This document shows positions 44,501 to 54,426 of a stretch of DNA of 64,000 nt, piece by piece. Source of the DNA: Vandiemenella viatica (taxonomy: Eukaryota > Arthropoda > Insecta > Orthoptera > Morabidae); NCBI GenBank assembly GCA_031002005.1, contig CM061920.1, positions 110,970,095 to 111,034,094 on the forward strand. The letters run 5' to 3'. The notes under the pieces are model-generated. The model worked only from the letters and a program-made list of their open reading frames with translations. It was not told the origin of the DNA and did not search any database. Position 1 is the first letter of the stretch, and each line of letters starts with the position of its first letter. The position numbers and the translations under genes were made by a program.

Positions 44501-44699
44501 GTTCAGTCATTTCGACGTGAAACAGTAAAAACATCCAAGCAAGCAAACTTTTACATTTATGATATTAGTAGGATGTAATAACTGTTTTTTATCTTCAGTC
44601 CATCTATATGGACACCTTAATCACGAATAAGCGATTGCTCATTTGGGGCGCCACAATGAGATCTCGCACCACCTGAAAAACCTGTTAGGACCACCTCTG
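41594..44699 (+). mobile_element. hAT element (3,106 bp) with decayed ZMYM1-like transposase, inside LINE ORF2
   Basis: Ends CAGGGGCGGCCCTA and, in inverse, CAGAGGTGGTCCTA. TSD 6 of 8: TGTGCGGG (41586-41593) and AGTGTGGG (44700-44707). The plus strand encodes, across many frames, a TTF-type zinc finger (DKVYCLYCCLF, then SERLKTHETSSDH at ~42570-42710), NLDMNDC then GQRYD (for CRGQGYDG, ~43210-43245), CNCHSLNLVIA (~43325-43360) and RSTKRWEVVF (~43430-43460). The family matches the remnant at 1420-3616, but the termini differ. It splits the LINE endonuclease, so it inserted after the LINE. Confidence 0.85.
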
Positions 44700-45290
44700 A
44701 GTGTGGGAGAGGCGAATCGACACCAGTGTTATATCAACAACTGATTTCCGCTCACCTGGTTTTGAGATCCTTGTGTAAGCACCCATCGTTAGAGAAAACT
44801 AGTTTCTCTTCATATGCAATCTCCATTATCATTCTTCCCACAGCGCCTGTTCTTTCACTCCTCCAAACTTGATTATATTCATTTATATCGCCTATTTTAA
44901 TTACGGGTCGCAGAACTTGTTTCATATAGAAGCTGATAACCTGCTTGCTTACAGTCACATTTGGAGGACGATATATTACTAGTATGGTCAATTCAATACC
45001 GTTAATGCAGGTTCTTATTGTGCATTCTTCTATACCATTCATTATATTCCTTATTTTTAGGCCACGGTAAGGTATATTTTTTTTAACTAGTATTGCCACT
45101 CCTCTATATCCTTCTGCTTTTTCATGTCACTCAATATTGTAGCCAACAATGTTGAAATGTTCCCTAGGTTTAAGCCATGTTTCAGCAATTCCGGCAACGC
45201 ATACGTCGTATGTGTTTAGGAGATGGTGCAAGCTTTCTTTGTTAGATTATACTGAGCATGCATTCCAGAATAAAAGAATGTTCACTTGTC
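44700..45290 (-). pseudogene. I-type LINE ORF2: AP endonuclease part
   Basis: Minus strand from ~45285: LFWNACSV (start of the exonuclease-endonuclease-phosphatase domain), VAGIAETWLKPREHFNIVG (catalytic Glu motif), GVAILVKKNIPYRGLKIRN, ELTILVIYRPPN and GDINEYNQVWRSERTGAVGR (GDxNxxxxxW). This enzyme nicks the target for reverse transcription. The open part is 45099-44752; the end is cut by the hAT insertion at 44699 and resumes below 41593. Confidence 0.85.
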
Positions 45291-47083
45291 TATTCGCTAT
45301 TGTTGTTTAACAATACATTGGTGACACACTGTTTAAGATTAGACGGTAAATTTCCAGAAGTGACCGTATTAAATAACGATACAACCATCTCACAGATCTC
45401 ATCTGTCACGAGTTCATTCATAGGCATATAGGGATTTTGGGTTATTGGTTCTATGTGGGGTCTGTTAACATCATAATATAAATCAAAAGGGATGTTTTGC
45501 TGTGGGCTCTGTAGACCAACTGGCATCCGATTCATCTGTCATTGAAGAGATGGATGTCAACGGCTCATAAGTGAAGTGTTATGTCACGGTTGCGGAAGAG
45601 TTGGTAACTTTCAGGGAAAGCTAGGCTGTTGTGCAGGAAAGCGTGCCGATTATGGTGCAGGCAAATGCGGGAAATTGCTCTCATCTCTGAATGATGGCAC
45701 AGTCCTTTTCGCATAAGAATTAGCTGATTCAAGTGCAATAGCTCCCTTCAATGAAATATTCTCATGAGCCATACGAAATTTAATTTTATTCTGTTTAGAA
45801 TATTCTGGGCAAATGTGATTTGTTGATCGGTGGTTATCACCACAATATACACACTGTGAGTTACCCTCATATGTACATTCTTTGGTATCGTGTTGTTCGC
45901 CACAAATTGCACAGCCAGTGGAACATGACACATTCGACTTGTATGCCTGAAACGCAGACATGATAACAAGTAACCACATTCCCAACGAACGATTCAACGC
46001 TGCAGCAAGTACCATGAATATATACAAAGTTTGGTAGCCTTTGACAAAGAAATGTTACCTGTAATGACCGCCGAGGAATCAGTTCATTTGATCCTTCCCG
46101 CACTACTTTCCTCATGATCCAATGGACTTGTAAAACATTAGTATCACACTTGATTTCTTTTTTTTTTAACTGCTTAATGTCTCTTAACAGCGAGGCCTTT
46201 AGAGACAGGAAAGGATGGGGGGCAAGGAATGGGAAGAAATTCGGCCATGGCCTTTTGAAGGAAGCATCCCGGCATTTACCTGGAGTGATCTGGGAAACTA
46301 TGGAAAACCCAAATCTGGATGCCCGGATGGGGATTCGAACCGGCGTCCTCCCGAATGCGAGGCCAGAACGCTAACCGCACCACCACCATGGTCGGTGCAC
46401 TCGATTTCATTCTTTATCTCGTCTTCTGAGAAATATGTGTCTACATTACAATACTGTGGTATGTAGAACTTATTTTTTTTGGGGTGGTTTCTTACATTAG
46501 TTAACCTGTTTGCCCACACTGCTGAGTTGAGCTCTATCTGCACACGATTTCGACCATTCTGCTAATATTAACCATGGCAGATTTAATGCCTGGTACTGAT
46601 TCTACAAGTATTTTTCCTAGAGCCACGGGATGTAGCCAACCCAGTTTCTGTTCATCACTATGAACAGTATCATATTCCGCAAACACATGGAACAGGCCAT
46701 TGTCACTTTCTCTAAACTTGTAGAGCTTAGTATCATCATTGTCACGTATGGCTGTGGTATTAAAAATAGGACAATTATTTCCTATCTCTTGAAATTTAGG
46801 TTTTTTTAACTGTTAAGATATCTCTGGTTTCTGGCAAAAGTGACCTGAATCACTGTTTACCTCGAGTAGCATTACCCCACGCAGTCTGATTTGCTCGTTC
46901 CATATTCTCGTCCATCAATTGCGAAGCCACCTGCTGTTGCATTAGTAGACTATTTTCCTGATGAAGGCTGCCAGACACATCTTGCTGTTGACTGACATCG
47001 CACTCGTCACTCACAATGTGGTAATACGTCCAAGGATCTTCATCGACCACCTGGCCAGTATCATCTATCTCCATTTCATGCAT
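45290..47083 (-). pseudogene. I-type LINE ORF1 (gag-like), interrupted by a SINE
   Basis: Pieces on the minus strand: N-terminus 47083-46850 (MHEMEIDDTGQVVDEDPW, Gln-rich), a middle part with the SINE at 46158-46397, zinc knuckles at ~45930-45790 (CAICGEQHDTKEC and CVYCGDNHRSTNHIC, plus a remnant before them), a SYAKRTVPSFRDESNFPHL stretch (for SYAxA...F P.L), and a C-terminus 45535-45290 (HIEPITQNPYMP). It is the cognate type of the gag-only ORF1 at 10046-11884, sharing ITQNPY and the knuckle layout. ORF2 starts only a few bases after its end. Confidence 0.82.
46158..46397 (-). mobile_element. tRNA-derived SINE (about 240 bp)
   Basis: Minus strand: head with A box GGTTAGCGTTCTGG (~46374-46361) and B box GGTTCGAATCC (~46342-46332), then CATCCAGATTTGGGTTTTCC and AAATGCCGGGATGCTTCCTT, ending in an A run. 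An imperfect 11-bp TSD CACTTGATTTC (46147-46157) and CACTCGATTTC (46398-46408) flanks it. A tRNA scanner could misread the head as a tRNA gene; the long non-tRNA body and tail show it is a SINE. It entered LINE ORF1. Confidence 0.9.
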
Positions 47084-47376
47084 TGTGTTACTGAGATAGT
47101 AACATTTTAATGCATCGGTACTACTGATGCTACGCTAACACTTGGTTTCTTTCCATTGAGTGAAACCAAAATAAAACTAAATTACTCAAAGGTTTTAAAG
47201 ATGCTGTCTGTTCACCACAGTAAACTATTTCACTCACTATAACAAGAATAAAAAATATTGAGATGATTAAGTGACCCAGAGATAGTTGATGTGTGGTCAA
47301 GTATTAATTTATTTATTTTATAGCATCAGCATTAAACATAAATATTATACAAATAAGTTTATATTAATTTGTTTTA

Positions 47377-47725
47377 CCTTCAAATATGTCAGAATTCTTG
47401 TGGGCTCAGAATATTGTCTGAGTTCCAGCGTTCACTTCTGTGTTTGAAATGGTCAACCAGTTGTAGTGTAGTGTCGGGGCAGCAGTCAAAGTTGTCAATG
47501 AATAGATGTAATTCAGCAGAGGATTTATACAGGTTTAAACTGTTCTTTATCACTCCAGAAAGATATATTTGCATGGAAATGAAAACAGTCAGTCTGTGTA
47601 ACATTACCTCTAAAAGATCCAAGTTATTTGCTCTAGGAAGCAAAATTAGTTTACTCAGAACAGTGAAGACATTCCGATGTGTAACTTTGTGTGATGTATT
47701 GCTAAAGGGAATGAGACTGAATTGT
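47377..47725 (-). CDS. Candidate host exon of unknown function
   Basis: An open minus-strand stretch of ~115 codons after a possible acceptor AATCTTCAACAATTCAG (~47720). The translation is not repetitive (RNVFTVLSKLILLPRANN, then IDNFDCCPDTTLQLVDHFKH), is rich in Leu and matches no TE protein I know. It ends in TGA near 47390, and a GTAAAA donor-like site follows at ~47377. The opposite strand is also open over the same span. It lies just beyond the LINE 5' end, in apparent host DNA. It could equally be chance. Confidence 0.3.
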
Positions 47726-47837
47726 TGAAGATTGCAAAACATGAGGCACGATCAGGGGTTAATCAATGTGAACAGATATAGGGAACCAGTGGCGGCCGAA
47801 GTGATTTCCTCAGGTAGTGACAACAACAAAATGTTTC

Positions 47838-48040
47838 TAGTGGCAGATCCAGGATTTTGGTTTGATTGGGGGGGGGCTAGGATTTGGTTTGGGGGGCTCA
47901 TTACTCCAGAATGCCGCCCTTATAAGAACAGCATAAAAAAAGTTTCCCAAATTCCATGTCGTCGGGGGTGACCTTGGTGCTTTTGGGGGTGGGGGGGCGT
48001 CTAAGCCCCCTAGCCCTCTCCTTCCCTGGATCCGCCACTG
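47838..48040. mobile_element. hAT-type MITE of the poly-G family (203 bp)
   Basis: Ends TAGTGGCAGATCCAGG and, in inverse, CAGTGGCGGATCCAGG. TSD 7 of 8: AATGTTTC (47830-47837) and ATTGTTTC (48041-48048). The interior carries G runs and CTTGGTGCTTTTGGGGG, like the copies at 17371 and 23215. Confidence 0.85.
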
Positions 48041-48264
48041 ATTGTTTCCGCGGCTTACTGATCATCATTGAAGTGGAAGGTGAAAAACAGCTCAGAGTAA
48101 GAATCGCGCTATATAAAGATTTGTAACGTGTGAAAGTCTCATTACCTGCAATTACTGCCGGATTAATTAAATGATTTTGAAATTATTCAATGATAAATGT
48201 TTTAAAATTGACCAAACGGGAAACATTTAGTGATTAACCAAAAACCGACAAGTTGATCTACAGG

Positions 48265-48655
48265 CAGTGTTGGATTACCCAAAAGGTAGGACTAGGCACG
48301 ACCAGGCAGTAGCCTGGAGCCCCTGATTTTTGAAGGCTCCCTGAAAATTCACTTTTTTCACTAAATAAAAATAATAAAAAATAAAATCATCCAGTATAAA
48401 ACAATCAAAATTATATGAAAAGCATGGAAATTAATTTTTTTGTTTCATAGTAGTGTACGATAAATGAAAACAATTTTCAAAATATGATAAATTGTAAAAT
48501 TCGTTTGTTAATTGAATAAAAATATGATAAATTGTATTAGTCATCTACAAAACCTTTTCTTTGAACTTATAAAATACATATAATTAATTTCAAAAACAGA
48601 GGGAATCAAAATTTTTGAGAGTGCTTAGGACCCCATACTTTCATATCCGGCACTG
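48265..48655. mobile_element. hAT-like MITE (391 bp)
   Basis: Starts CAGTGTTGGATTACCC and ends, in inverse, CAGTGCCGGATATGA. The interior is very AT-rich and repeats ATATGATAAATTGTA twice (~48481 and ~48521). Flanks share only TCT at the expected TSD position, so the boundaries rest on the inverted repeats. Confidence 0.6.
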
Positions 48656-51555
48656 TCTTCGATGACCACGATGGCAGTGGAACACATTTCTCTTGAGAAT
48701 CGTTTCCTTATGTAATTCTCCTTCAGAGAATCTAAGAAAAAAACAATATTGCCTGCTCGCATTGACAAAGCTTCTAGGCCAGCGTATCCAAACCTTTTTC
48801 AACCCGAGGAACAGTAAATTTTCAAAAATAACGCTGTAGGCCACTAACTCACACAGGACTATTTTTTTTATTTTTATTTTTTTCTCCTTCATTTTCCTCT
48901 TCTGAGTTTCCTTCCTCCGTCGCCAGTCACCTCCGCAATTTTTCCTCTGTCTTTTTTAATGTCTTTCAGCCTGGGCCTAATTTTATTTTGTTGTTATTAA
49001 AATGTACCATTATAACATAATAAATATAAAACCACGTTTCGAATCCTATGAAAACGCAGATATAAAACTGGATGTGAACAATTAAAAATTAATTACATGT
49101 TAATCAGACCAAACCAGATAAATAATAATGTTACTACAGGATGGGCACTACACTATACCACCGGCCTACAGACATTGCCAAAACATAAGACGCTAGACCG
49201 TATGCCTTTTATTTTTATTTACTTCACCACTTGCGTTACCAATCTTATCAACTACCGCGGTTCCTCATACCCATTTAAACCCCTTAGTAAACCGTCATTT
49301 ACTTAATCTCTAGACGCCACATGGAAGTGAATAGACTGTTATAGAAACAATGCTGTTCTATCTCATCCTGGAAATGCCACATTTTTGCCGGGTCATTGAA
49401 ATATTCAAGGCTTTTAAATGTTGGGCATACAACCTTATACAGTACGAATATGGTACCAGAATTTATGATATTATGCCTGTGGAACTCCTGAACTATGTTC
49501 ATGGACCACCAGTAATCAGCGAACAGGCTGAAGCAATGTTCCAGTGGATATTTAGTTGAATGCTGCAAAAATGGCAGCTGCTGCACTCTGCTGGCAGTAT
49601 TACTAATTTTAACGAGCTGCAGCGTGTGACAGAACGAAGTTGTCTCCATTCCCCATTAACAAAGCGAACCCCCGACCTTGAATATTTCCACGAAAACGGT
49701 AGAGCGCATGCGCGATCTGTGCCAACCAAGATTTGTCTCCACGACAGCGAAACAGTTCACTGATGTGGCCAACAGATGGAGTTCATTACTTTCCCTAGCT
49801 GTAGAGTAGAGAATGCAGCATTTATAAATATTTATTTTTCTTTTACTGCATTTATTTTTTATGATTAGAGGTAGTGACATGTCACAGTGGCACTACGTCT
49901 AGGGCCGCCACTGTAGGGAACTTTCTTTTTAGTGTTTCTGTAACTGGCATTTATTTTGAATTGAGCAGTTGAGTCAATAGATGATAGAAAAATAGCAAGT
50001 GGTATAATTAACATTGCGTGCGGTGGATATTCTGATTAGATTTGGTAAATACAAGTTGACAAGCCAATGGAAAGAAGGGACTATAGTTAAATAAAAGAGT
50101 TCAGAATATTATGCACCTTTACATGGCTCATTTAGATAGTTTGAAAACCCTTCCTGTTCCTTGGTTTTTTAATTTCAGGAATTCCTATTTGGTGCAACTG
50201 CTAACAGAAGGACAATTATAACTCCTCAACTACACCACAAACTGTAACCAATTAACAGCTTATGAAGGGAAATAAACACTACATGAAGAATTTTCTGCCA
50301 CAATCCTTTAGAAAACTGTATGTGGATATAGTTAGCATTCAGGTACGGACAATCACATGCTGGAACCAATTGTGGTTATGTAAACAACATCCAGCTGTCT
50401 CTCTTGCTGACCCACTGAACAATGGAGATAGCTGTCAGGCTTCTGTATTGTTGTGTAGAGTGGAAGTAATTTACGACTTTCGCTTCTCAGCAGGAAATAA
50501 GTGAATGAAACTGCTCTATAGACACATTAAAAATAATACAATAATATGGTATTAAAAAACAGTGCAACAAAAAATAAAACAGAGATGAAGATAAGTGTCT
50601 TGTGAGTTTTAGGGGGAGATAATTAAAATGTAATATGGATTTGTATTTCTATATGGTTTATTAATTTAAAAATTGAAGAGAATGATAACTGGATAAGAGA
50701 GATATCTGAAAGGTGATGGCTCAGAATCACGATACCACTGAAGATTTAAATTTAGTACATGGGAATTTAAATTCTAGGGTGAACAAACAAAATGAAAATT
50801 TGAAATTAGACCTGGGTCAAAAGATATATAACCGGGTTATGGAATTAAACTTGAAAACTGAATTAAGTCAAACTAAATGTGGAAATAGATTTATGGAACT
50901 AAAATCAGAACTTGGACAATTCAGATGTCAATAAACTAGGTGAAATGAACTACACCATAAATAATCTTTATCAATTTTGTAATATTACTTAATAATACTA
51001 TACAATATGTTAAGTAATTTTGTAATGTTATTAAAATGACAACAAACAGAAACTTAATATCATCATTACGTACCAAAGATTAGACACCACTAATTACAAT
51101 TGGCGTAATAAACTGAATCTGTGTTTGAGAGAGAAGCGAAGAAATTGATTGCTAATTTGTATGATTTCTCCATGGATGTGTAGAATTTTGATGGTTCAAA
51201 TTGGTTTAAGTGAACTGAATGACTGATCTGAATGTATTAAAAGCAATAGAGTGCATGGAATACTAGATTAATGTAATTAAGAATATTATCTGGGCCATAA
51301 TGTTTTAAGTGAGATTTTGAATGTTTAAAAATGTTCGGTTTGGAAATATGCTGTTGTTTCATGTATATGTTTTCTATTTTCATTTAAAAATGTTTCCTAA
51401 TGATTTAAAGTAATTTTGTTTATATTTTAATTTTTGTTTGTACAATTAGTATTATTCCATGATTGTTGGAGCTCGAAAAAGAACTGTAAGGGTCTTCACA
51501 TTTCTCTGGAAGATTCTATGATGCCTATATACGTTTCAGGTAAGTTTACTTTAAT
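48656..51555. other. No gene recognised
   Basis: Mixed sequence. A hAT-like end may lie near 48782 (CAGCGTATCCAAACC). 49300-49650 is open on both strands, without a recognisable product. A GCGCATGCGC palindrome is at ~49703. A short frame at 50713-50934 predicts a charged coiled-coil-like peptide that I cannot assign. Confidence 0.45.
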
Positions 51556-51559
51556 TTAA

Positions 51560-52200
51560 TTTAATTGCAATGGAGCACATGCTCCGGTGGCAATTTCCCT
51601 ACACACCCATCTTCCCGCTATCCTTCACTCACCTACATTTGCCCTCTACAAATTTTAACATTAAATTCTTTTAACGTTTTCGGTAGGTTCTTCATCATTC
51701 CCCTTGGTAACTCATTCCAATCCCTGAAAAAGATCTTCCCACACCCTTGTGCCTGAAATCGAGTGCCAGCTTGTGGTCATGGTCATCTTTTCCCTTCCAT
51801 GAACTACTTTTCATACCTACTGCAATATCTTTCCATGCCTCCTCGCCAGTATATGCCCTGTACACTCCCATTAACCTCCTCATCCTCCTCCTGTCTTGAA
51901 ATGAATCCCATCTGTCACTGATTGCATTCTGCGATAATTTCCAGAAACAAATCTAGCAGACCTTCTTTGCATCTTCTCCAACTCCTGTACTTGATACTCA
52001 AAATGTGGGTCCCATACTACACCACCATATTCGAGCAATGGTCTGACCAAAGTTTTGTAACTCAATTCCTTTACTTCTCTCGTGCATCCCCTCATCACTC
52101 TCTCCAACAAGTGCAGGATTTTGAAACCTTTTCCTACCACCTGTCCAATGTGTCCTGCCCAGTTAAGCTTGTTATCAAATGTAATGCACTATATAAAAAT
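51560..52200 (-). pseudogene. LINE RT C-terminal end (same family as 19860-20370)
   Basis: Minus strand: KILHLLERVMRGCTREVKEL, YKTLVRPLLEYGGVVWDPHF, LEKMQRRSARFVSGNYRRMQ (~52120-51910), then RRLMGVYRAYTGEEAWKDI and SFSGIGMSYQGE (~51880-51700). These are the thumb and C-terminal segments of a CR1/L2-like LINE. The 3' tail with GAGCACATGCTCCGGTGGCA (51571-51590) abuts an ATTTAATTTAATT-type run at ~51551-51564. It is 5' truncated near 52200. Confidence 0.85.
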
Positions 52201-52569
52201 AATAGGTTATTAATTTTGCATTTCCTTAAAATAAATGAATAAATAACATAATTAATTGCATGGTAGATTCATTTCAACTGAAATTTCTTCCCACATCTTC
52301 ATTTGAATATTCCTCTCGTGATATTAGGGTAATTTTTGACCACACGAAGGAGCTCTTTCTTCAACAAGAACAATTAGTTTCTCAATATCAAACATGCAAA
52401 GCGCATGTTCGCGTGACAAAATCCAAATAATTTTGGATCTCGTCGCCCTCGTGTATGTTTGCGTCACTCAAACGCTCACAATGGACGGAGTCACATAACA
52501 TTCCTTATGTTTGGATTGGAGTCATCTGTTCATGTGTATACATGCATATTCACACAAATACACATTCAC

Positions 52570-52685
52570 CGGATGGTCAGCCTAAATTTTGGAAACCATG
52601 GACAACCAAAATCAGGAATGACAAACAGGGATTCAAACTCATGTGCTCCTAAATGAGACGCCAGAGCATTATGTCTCTTGGCTTG
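52570..52685 (-). mobile_element. tRNA-derived SINE fragment
   Basis: Degraded minus-strand copy of the family at 46158. The B-box-like GTTTGAATCCC (complement of ~52628-52638), GGAAACCATGGACAACC and the ACGCCAGAGC tRNA-head remnant (~52660) are visible. It is cut at the high end by the solo LTR. Confidence 0.6.
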
Positions 52686-52689
52686 GCTT

Positions 52690-54422
52690 TGTAAGCACCT
52701 TAAAATTTGAGTAAATTCTAGTTTCCATAGCTACAGAGCATAAGGGAGGGAGAAAGCTTATCAGTAAACAGTAAATTTTTCAGTTTGCAACTATGGAACA
52801 TGAGAAACCCGTTTCATGCAGAAGCCGATACTGTAGACTAACTCAGTAAATAAACTGATTTAAAAACAGTTAAGCCACTCAACACATAATATAATCTCTA
52901 AATAAACATTTTATAATAATAAAGAACCTTTAAACTAACCTGGAATAGTGTTATCCATAATTATCCAATTTGTAAACAATCGATCTTTGTTACGTAATAA
53001 TTTCACTAATTCTTAACACTTTTCGATGTAGTAATTTTGTAATAATAATAATCAGAAAGAAAGTTAAATTCAGTAAAAATCCGTAGCTTCAAGTCGTGTA
53101 AATAAAATTTTAAACACTACATTGAACATTCTTTCACTTGCAACATTTTTAACCATATGTTTTCAATAATTTCGCGAACTAAAAAGTAGATTTCCCGAAA
53201 GACCAAAAAATCAAATATAACATATTTAAATTTCAAAACATTTCATGCAGTAGAACAGATGTTAAATAAATTTTAAAGTTGTTTCATCATTAATCACAAT
53301 GTGGCAATATTCAAAATTTATTTGCGATTAAACTAAGCCACTTCCGTGAATAAAACAACTTTTAAAATGCGTAACTAAATAAGAGAAAAATTTGGCTAAT
53401 AACACTTTTTCGATATGAGTAGCACTTTAATAATTATGAACCAGAAACCAAGTTGATTCTAGACAACTTCAAACCCGACTTTTGTCAGACCAATAACTCT
53501 GCTATTACACCACCGATCTTAATAAAATTTACACCGTTAAAATCAGAAGCAAACGTAGAACACGCTGACACTAATTCTATCACGATAATTTGCAATCCAG
53601 CAGGGTAGACTAAAAATTGCCAGAATTAAAAAACATCTCGGGGATTCACTAATTAATTTTCGGAAACTTCTTACCATTGCAAACTCAAACTAAATTCATT
53701 TACAAGGAAGCTAATCATTTGAGAATTTTCACTAAACATTTTTTATAAACCTTGAAGACCAGGCTACACACGGGTAGACTTTGAAGACATTCTATAATCA
53801 CATTTTTTCACACTATTTTTGGAAATCGTCCATACACATCTATCATGTGGCTGGGGGTATGTAGGTAGAGGCCCAAGTCGTCTCGCTGTCTGTACCTGGG
53901 AACGTTGGGCGTAGTGAACCTAACGCTGGTAGGTTTCGTGTGTGTGTCGGTTAGACCAGGATGGGAGCCGGAAATAGCTAAGCCACGCTAGGAACGCGTG
54001 CCAGCCATGATGATTTTTCTTACTGAAGTATTGAATTAACAACTACTAAGAACTTATAAATTTGTTAATGGGGTTCGGTCGGTGAATTCTCCTCTTCATA
54101 ATCTGCAATTTGTTTGGAAACGTTTAGTTCGATTGCCTACTCAACTGTAACTGTTACTTTCAAAATGTGACTGTTTAATAAGTTTCTAATTTTTCATCAA
54201 AGTGAATTTTGGCATGCTTTAGTAGTGGACAGTAACCTTTCATCAGCTTTTGGTTCAAATAAGCTTTGTGGCGGCCGATAAACTTTACAGTTGAGGTATC
54301 CAGGCTAACACATGGTCATTAATATTATAGATGTAAATTCAGAGAACTTTTTTAAAGTCAACATTTCAATAAGGTGTCTAGGCCCTATACTTCACCCTGG
54401 TATAGCAGCCTTGTTCCTTACA
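52690..54422 (+). mobile_element. Solo LTR (1,733 bp), family of 33410-35100
   Basis: Starts TGTAAGCACCTTAAAAT and ends TTCCTTACA, with a perfect 4-bp TSD GCTT (52686-52689 and 54423-54426). Homologous to the LTR at 33410 over its whole length, with scattered substitutions and small indels. No primer-binding site or polypurine tract abuts it, so it is a solo LTR. Inserted next to or within the SINE fragment. Confidence 0.9.
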
Positions 54423-54426
54423 GCTT

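Larger units (their letters stand above)
35837..47287 (-). mobile_element. Full-length I-type LINE (minus) bounded by an 18-bp TSD and holding three nested elements
   Basis: The outer repeats AGTGACCCAGAGACAGTT (35837-35854) and AGTGACCCAGAGATAGTT (47270-47287) match at 17 of 18. The low-end repeat abuts, on the minus strand, a tail AATAAAATAAAATAAAAAA, so this is the 3' end of a minus-strand LINE whose 5' end is at 47269. Inside, on the minus strand, come ORF1 (47083-45290), ORF2 endonuclease (from ~45285, interrupted at 44699/41594), RT (~41040-39840), RNase H (~39480-39180) and 3' UTR (36197-35855). Nested in it are a SINE (46158-46397), a hAT (41594-44699) and a Helitron-like element (36198-39012). 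Without these, about 5.25 kb remains, a normal size for a complete I/Jockey-type LINE. Confidence 0.85.

Noticed and set aside
46332..46390. Functional tRNA gene (GGTTCGAATCC B box)
   Set aside because: It is the head of a SINE with a long body, A-rich tail and a target-site duplication.
49299..49649. 116-codon minus ORF as a host gene
   Set aside because: No recognisable domain, no good splice signals, and both strands are open; kept only as an unassigned region.
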